A stretch of DNA of 64,000 nt, from positions 80,068 to 144,067 of the forward strand of contig NZ_BMTY01000020.1 in the NCBI RefSeq assembly GCF_014649915.1, written 5' to 3'. Positions 59,600 to 64,000 of this stretch are shown here, one piece after another. Origin of the DNA: Streptomyces toxytricini. Its GTDB lineage: Bacteria; Actinomycetota; Actinomycetes; Streptomycetales; Streptomycetaceae. Below the pieces are notes generated by a model. It was not told the origin of the DNA. It was given only the letters and a program-made list of their open reading frames with translations, and did no database searches. The stretch's first letter is position 1, and every line of letters starts with the position of its first letter. Made by a program: the position numbers and the translations under genes.

Positions 59600-60583
59600 A
59601 TGAAGCGCCACCTCATCTCGGCCGCCGACCTCACGCGCGACGACGCCGTCCTGATCCTCGACACCGCCGAGGAGATGGCGCGCGTCGCCGACCGGCCGAT
59701 CAAGAAGCTGCCCACCCTGCGCGGCCGTACGATCTGCAACCTCTTCTTCGAGGACTCCACCCGCACCCGGATCTCCTTCGAGGCCGCCGAGAAGCGCCTC
59801 TCCGCGGACGTCATCAACTTCGCGGCCAAGGGCTCCTCCGTTTCCAAGGGCGAATCCCTCAAGGACACCGCGCAGACGCTGGAGGCGATGGGCGTCGACG
59901 CCGTCGTCATCCGGCACGGCGCCTCAGGCGCCCCCTACCGCCTGGCGAACTCCGGCTGGATCGACGCCCCCGTCATCAACGCCGGCGACGGCACCCACCA
60001 GCACCCCACCCAGGCCCTGCTGGACGCCTTCACCATGCGCCGCCGACTCGTCGGTCGCGACGCCGGCCTCGGCAAGGACCTCGCAGGCCGCCGCATCACC
60101 ATCGTCGGCGACGTCCTCCACAGCCGCGTCGCCCGCTCCAACGTCGACCTGCTGCACACGCTCGGCGCCGAGGTCACCCTCGTGGCCCCGCCCACCCTCG
60201 TCCCCGTCGGCGTCGAGACCTGGCCCTGCGAGGTCTCCTACAGCCTCGACGAGGTGCTGCCGAAGTCCGACGCGGTCATGATGCTGCGTGTGCAGCGCGA
60301 ACGGATGAACGCCGCGTTCTTCCCCACCGAGCGCGAATACTCCCGCCGGTACGGGCTCGACGCCGCCCGGATGGCGAGGATGCCCGAGCACGCCATCGTG
60401 ATGCACCCCGGCCCCATGGTCCGCGGCATGGAGATCACCGCCGAGGTCGCCGACTCCGACCGCTGCACCGTCGTCGAGCAGGTCGCCAACGGCGTCTCCG
60501 TCCGCATGGCCGTCCTCTACCTCCTGCTCGGCGGCTCCGAGCCCGCCGTCACCGCCCCGTCCCGCACCGAGGAGACCAAGTAA
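59600..60583 (+). CDS. pyrB: Aspartate carbamoyltransferase catalytic subunit
   Basis: 327 aa. Carbamoyl phosphate motif [11 protein letters not shown] (about 53), the HPTQALLD region, and [12 protein letters not shown] near the C-terminus. Condenses carbamoyl phosphate and aspartate. No regulatory subunit (pyrI) gene follows, as usual outside enterobacteria. 107 bases after pyrR. Confidence 0.97.
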   Translation: MKRHLISAADLTRDDAVLILDTAEEMARVADRPIKKLPTLRGRTICNLFFEDSTRTRISFEAAEKRLSADVINFAAKGSSVSKGESLKDTAQTLEAMGVDAVVIRHGASGAPYRLANSGWIDAPVINAGDGTHQHPTQALLDAFTMRRRLVGRDAGLGKDLAGRRITIVGDVLHSRVARSNVDLLHTLGAEVTLVAPPTLVPVGVETWPCEVSYSLDEVLPKSDAVMMLRVQRERMNAAFFPTEREYSRRYGLDAARMARMPEHAIVMHPGPMVRGMEITAEVADSDRCTVVEQVANGVSVRMAVLYLLLGGSEPAVTAPSRTEETK

Positions 60584-60585
60584 CC

Positions 60586-61875
60586 ATGTCCAAGACCCTG
60601 ATCCGCGGTGCGAAGGTCCTCGGCGGCGAGGCACAGGACGTCCTCATCGACGGGGAGACCATCTCCGAGGTCGGCACCGGGCTCTCCGCCGACGGCGCGA
60701 CCGTCGTCGAGGCCGCCGGCCAGGTCCTCCTCCCCGGCCTCGTCGACCTCCACACCCACCTGCGCGAGCCCGGCCGCGAGGACTCCGAGACCGTCCTGAC
60801 CGGCACCCGCGCCGCCGCCTCCGGCGGCTACACCGCCGTCTTCGCCATGGCGAACACCTTCCCCGTCGCCGACACCGCCGGCGTCGTCGAGCAGGTCTAC
60901 CGCCTCGGCAAGGAGTCCGGCTACTGCGACGTGCAGCCCATCGGCGCCGTCACCATCGGCCTGGAGGGCAAGAAGCTCTCCGAGCTCGGCGCCATGCACG
61001 AGTCCGCCGCCCGCGTCACCGTCTTCTCCGACGACGGCAAGTGCGTCGACGACGCCGTGATCATGCGCCGCGCCCTGGAGTACGTGAAGGCCTTCGGCGG
61101 CGTCATCGCCCAGCACGCCCAGGAGCCCCGCCTCACCGAGGGCGCCCAGATGAACGAGGGCATCGTCTCCGCCGAGCTGGGCCTCGGCGGCTGGCCCGCC
61201 GTCGCCGAGGAGTCGATCATCGCCCGCGACGTCCTCCTCGCCGAGCACGTCGGCTCGCGCGTCCACATCTGCCACCTCTCCACCGCCGGCAGCGTCGAGA
61301 TCGTCCGCTGGGCCAAGTCCCGCGGCATCGACGTCACCGCCGAGGTCACCCCGCACCACCTCCTCCTCACCGACGAGCTGGTCCGCTCCTACAACCCCGT
61401 GTACAAGGTCAACCCGCCGCTGCGCACCGAGCGCGACGTCATGGCCCTGCGCGAGGCGCTCGCCGACGGCACGATCGACATCGTCGCCACCGACCACGCC
61501 CCGCACCCGCACGAGGACAAGGACTGCGAGTGGGCCGCCGCAGCCATGGGCATGGTCGGCCTGGAGACCGCCCTGTCCGTCGTCCAGCAGACGATGGTCG
61601 AGACCGGCCTCCTCGACTGGGCCGGCGTCGCCGAGCGCATGTCCTTCGCGCCCGCCCGCATCGGCGGCCTGTCCCACCTCCACGGACGCCCCGTCTCGGC
61701 AGGTGAACCCGCGAACCTCACCCTGGTCGACACCTCGTACCGTGGTGTCGTGGACCCCGCAGGTTTCGCCTCCCGCAGCCGCAACACCCCCTACGAGGGC
61801 CGCGAGCTGCCGGGCCGCGTCACCCACACCTTCCTGCGGGGCCGGACAACGGTCGTGGACGGGAAGCTCGCGTGA
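60586..61875 (+). CDS. pyrC: Dihydroorotase
   Basis: 429 aa amidohydrolase. [16 protein letters not shown] supplies two zinc histidines, further ligands occur in HICHLS and [12 protein letters not shown]. Starts 2 bases after pyrB and overlaps the next gene by GTGA. Confidence 0.97.
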   Translation: MSKTLIRGAKVLGGEAQDVLIDGETISEVGTGLSADGATVVEAAGQVLLPGLVDLHTHLREPGREDSETVLTGTRAAASGGYTAVFAMANTFPVADTAGVVEQVYRLGKESGYCDVQPIGAVTIGLEGKKLSELGAMHESAARVTVFSDDGKCVDDAVIMRRALEYVKAFGGVIAQHAQEPRLTEGAQMNEGIVSAELGLGGWPAVAEESIIARDVLLAEHVGSRVHICHLSTAGSVEIVRWAKSRGIDVTAEVTPHHLLLTDELVRSYNPVYKVNPPLRTERDVMALREALADGTIDIVATDHAPHPHEDKDCEWAAAAMGMVGLETALSVVQQTMVETGLLDWAGVAERMSFAPARIGGLSHLHGRPVSAGEPANLTLVDTSYRGVVDPAGFASRSRNTPYEGRELPGRVTHTFLRGRTTVVDGKLA

Positions 61876-62453
61876 CACCTGCAGTGATCCAACTGGCCGC
61901 CGAGGCCGCCGAACGCAAGTCGGCGGAGGTGACGGACTGGGGCGCCCGCATCGCGTGGGTCATCGGTCTGCTCGTCTTCATCGCCTTCGTCTACTGGCTG
62001 ATGCGGCAGGGCTGGAAATGGCGCGGCGCCCTGCAGAGCGATCTGCCGGAACTGCCCGCCGCCCCCGAAGGACTCCCCGACCACCGGCTGGCGCTCACCG
62101 GCCGCTACCACGGGTCGACCACCGCCGGACAGTGGCTCGACCGGATCGTCGCCCACGGGCTGGGCGTGCGCAGCCGGGTGGAGCTCACCCTCACCGACGC
62201 GGGCCTCGAAGTGGTCCGTCCGGGTGCAGGCGACTTCTTCGTACCCGCCGCGCAGCTGCGCGGCGCCCGCCTCGACAAGGGAATCGCGGGCAAGGTACTC
62301 ACCGAGGGCGGTCTGCTCGTCGTGACCTGGGAGCACGGCGACACGCTGATCGACTCCGGATTCCGCTCCGACCGGGCGGCCGAGCACGCCGCCTGGGTCG
62401 AGGCCATCACCTCCATGAACCACACCACCACGACGGAAGGCGCCGAACGATGA
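61872..62453 (+). CDS. PH-like-domain membrane protein inside the pyr operon
   Basis: 193 aa. One membrane helix (about 24-43) then a soluble beta-rich region ([58 protein letters not shown]) resembling bacterial PH-like domains. It overlaps pyrC by 4 bases (GTGA) and carA by 4 bases (ATGA), so it is translationally coupled on both sides. No pyrimidine enzyme motif; role unknown. Confidence 0.85.
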   Translation: MTPAVIQLAAEAAERKSAEVTDWGARIAWVIGLLVFIAFVYWLMRQGWKWRGALQSDLPELPAAPEGLPDHRLALTGRYHGSTTAGQWLDRIVAHGLGVRSRVELTLTDAGLEVVRPGAGDFFVPAAQLRGARLDKGIAGKVLTEGGLLVVTWEHGDTLIDSGFRSDRAAEHAAWVEAITSMNHTTTTEGAER

Positions 62454-63605
62454 CGACCTCCACCAGGGGAGCAGCCAAAGCTCCCGCCGTACTCGTCCTG
62501 GAGGACGGCCGCATCTTCCGCGGCCGCGCCTACGGCGCAGTGGGGGAGACCTTCGGCGAGGCCGTGTTCTCCACCGGCATGACCGGCTACCAGGAGACCC
62601 TCACCGACCCGTCGTACCACCGGCAGGTCGTCGTGATGACCGCCCCGCACGTCGGCAACACCGGCGTCAACGACGAGGACCCCGAGTCCGCCCGCATCTG
62701 GGTCGCCGGCTACGTCGTCCGCGACCCCGCCCGCGTCCCCTCCAACTGGCGCGCCAAGCGCTCGCTCGACGAGGAGCTCGCCGCGCAGGGCGTCGTCGGC
62801 ATCAGCGGCGTCGACACCCGCGCCCTCACCCGCCACCTGCGCGAGCGCGGCGCCATGCGCGTCGGCATCTTCTCCGGCGCCGCCGCCGAGGGCGTCCACG
62901 ACGAGGCCCTGGTCGCCCGCGTCCAGGAAGCCCCGCAGATGAAGGGCGCGAACCTCTCCGCCGAGGTCGCCACCAAGGAGCCCTACGTCGTCCCCGCCGT
63001 CGGCGAGAAGCGGTTCACCGTCGCCGCCGTCGACCTCGGCATCAAGGGCATGACCCCGCACCGCATGGCCGAGCGCGGCATCGAGGTGCACGTCCTGCCC
63101 GCCACCGCCACCGTCGAGGACGTCTACGCGGTCTCCCCGGACGGCGTCTTCTTCTCCAACGGCCCCGGCGACCCGGCCACCGCCGACCACGCCGTCTCCG
63201 TCATGCAGGGCGTCCTGGAGCGCAAGACGCCGCTCTTCGGCATCTGCTTCGGCAACCAGATCCTCGGCCGCGCGCTCGGCTTCGGCACCTACAAGCTGAA
63301 GTACGGCCACCGCGGCATCAACCAGCCGGTCCAGGACCGCACCACCGGCAAGGTCGAGGTCACCGCCCACAACCACGGCTTCGCCGTCGACGCGCCCCTC
63401 GACAAGGTCTCCGAGACCCCCTACGGCCGCGCCGAGGTCTCCCACGTCTGCCTGAACGACAACGTCGTCGAAGGCCTCCGACTGCTCGACCAGCCGGCCT
63501 TCAGCGTCCAGTACCACCCCGAGGCGGCCGCCGGCCCGCACGACGCCGCGTACCTCTTCGACCGCTTCACGTCTTTGATGGAAACCGCCCTGATGGAGGC
63601 CGAGC

Positions 63606-63613
<8 letters not shown>
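62450..63613 (+). CDS. carA: Carbamoyl phosphate synthase small subunit
   Basis: 387 aa glutaminase subunit. N-terminal CarA domain ([17 protein letters not shown]) and class I amidotransferase domain with nucleophile Cys in [11 protein letters not shown] and the [10 protein letters not shown] histidine-glutamate pair. ATG at 62450 overlaps the upstream stop. Overlaps carB by 8 bases. Confidence 0.97.

Positions 63614-64000
<387 letters not shown>

Overview
The window is a stretch of Streptomyces chromosome. Base composition is very GC-rich, GTG and TTG starts are common, and it carries the developmental genes ssgB and bldD. Its gene order (pyr - bldD - nusB - efp - aro - alaS - rpsD - hisS - relA - sec - ruv - pdx - pimA - thrS - ssgB) is the conserved core order I recall for S. 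coelicolor around SCO1483-SCO1541. It is housekeeping chromosome rather than a genomic island: I see no integrase, transposase, IS end or cas gene. No gene-free stretch exceeds about 260 bases, and a partial carB runs off the right edge.

Layout. 16-274: a minus-strand tRNA operon (Gly-Cys-Val) with a clear promoter. 456-13368: a loosely organised set of pabB-pabC, acetyltransferases, a DsbA-like oxidoreductase, small membrane proteins, a CGNR regulator, ssgB, two tRNA-Val(CAC) genes flanking a large membrane protein and an SRPBCC protein, a DEDDh exonuclease and a DUF4365 gene pair. 13531-24528: thrS, a potassium channel, then the phosphatidylinositol mannoside genes (HIT protein, pgsA, acyltransferase, pimA) interrupted by a minus-strand membrane protein and an EF-G paralogue. 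24678-36260: pdxST, yebC, ruvCAB, yajC-secD-secF-apt and relA. 36371-48653: DUF349 protein, cyclophilin, glyoxalase-like hydrolase, hisS, VKOR, rarA, an iron-box-controlled DUF2470 gene, rpsD, two small membrane proteins, alaS and ruvX. 48780-57978: mltG, aroE, aroC-aroK-aroB-aroQ, a P-loop kinase, an M24 peptidase-like protein, efp, nusB. 58152-64000: bldD, then pyrR-pyrB-pyrC-(PH-like membrane protein)-carA-carB.

How the genes work together. The aro genes make chorismate, which PabB-PabC turns into p-aminobenzoate for folate. PgsA, the acyltransferase and PimA make phosphatidylinositol mannosides. YajC-SecD-SecF drive late steps of Sec export. RuvABC and RarA process stalled or recombining forks, and both have promoters resembling the actinobacterial DNA-damage (PafBC-type) motif. 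RelA and Apt link purine and ppGpp metabolism. PyrR with its leader hairpin and BldD with two operator-like boxes look autoregulated.

The most unusual non-gene signals are a two-repeat relic resembling a type I-E CRISPR array just after hisS (period 61, spacer 32, no cas genes), a DmdR/IdeR-type iron box between the DUF2470 gene and rpsD, two DNA-damage-type promoters, and an in-frame TTA codon in a 61-residue membrane protein that is also the antisense gene's stop codon. The DUF4365 pair is the best candidate for an uncharacterised protein system.
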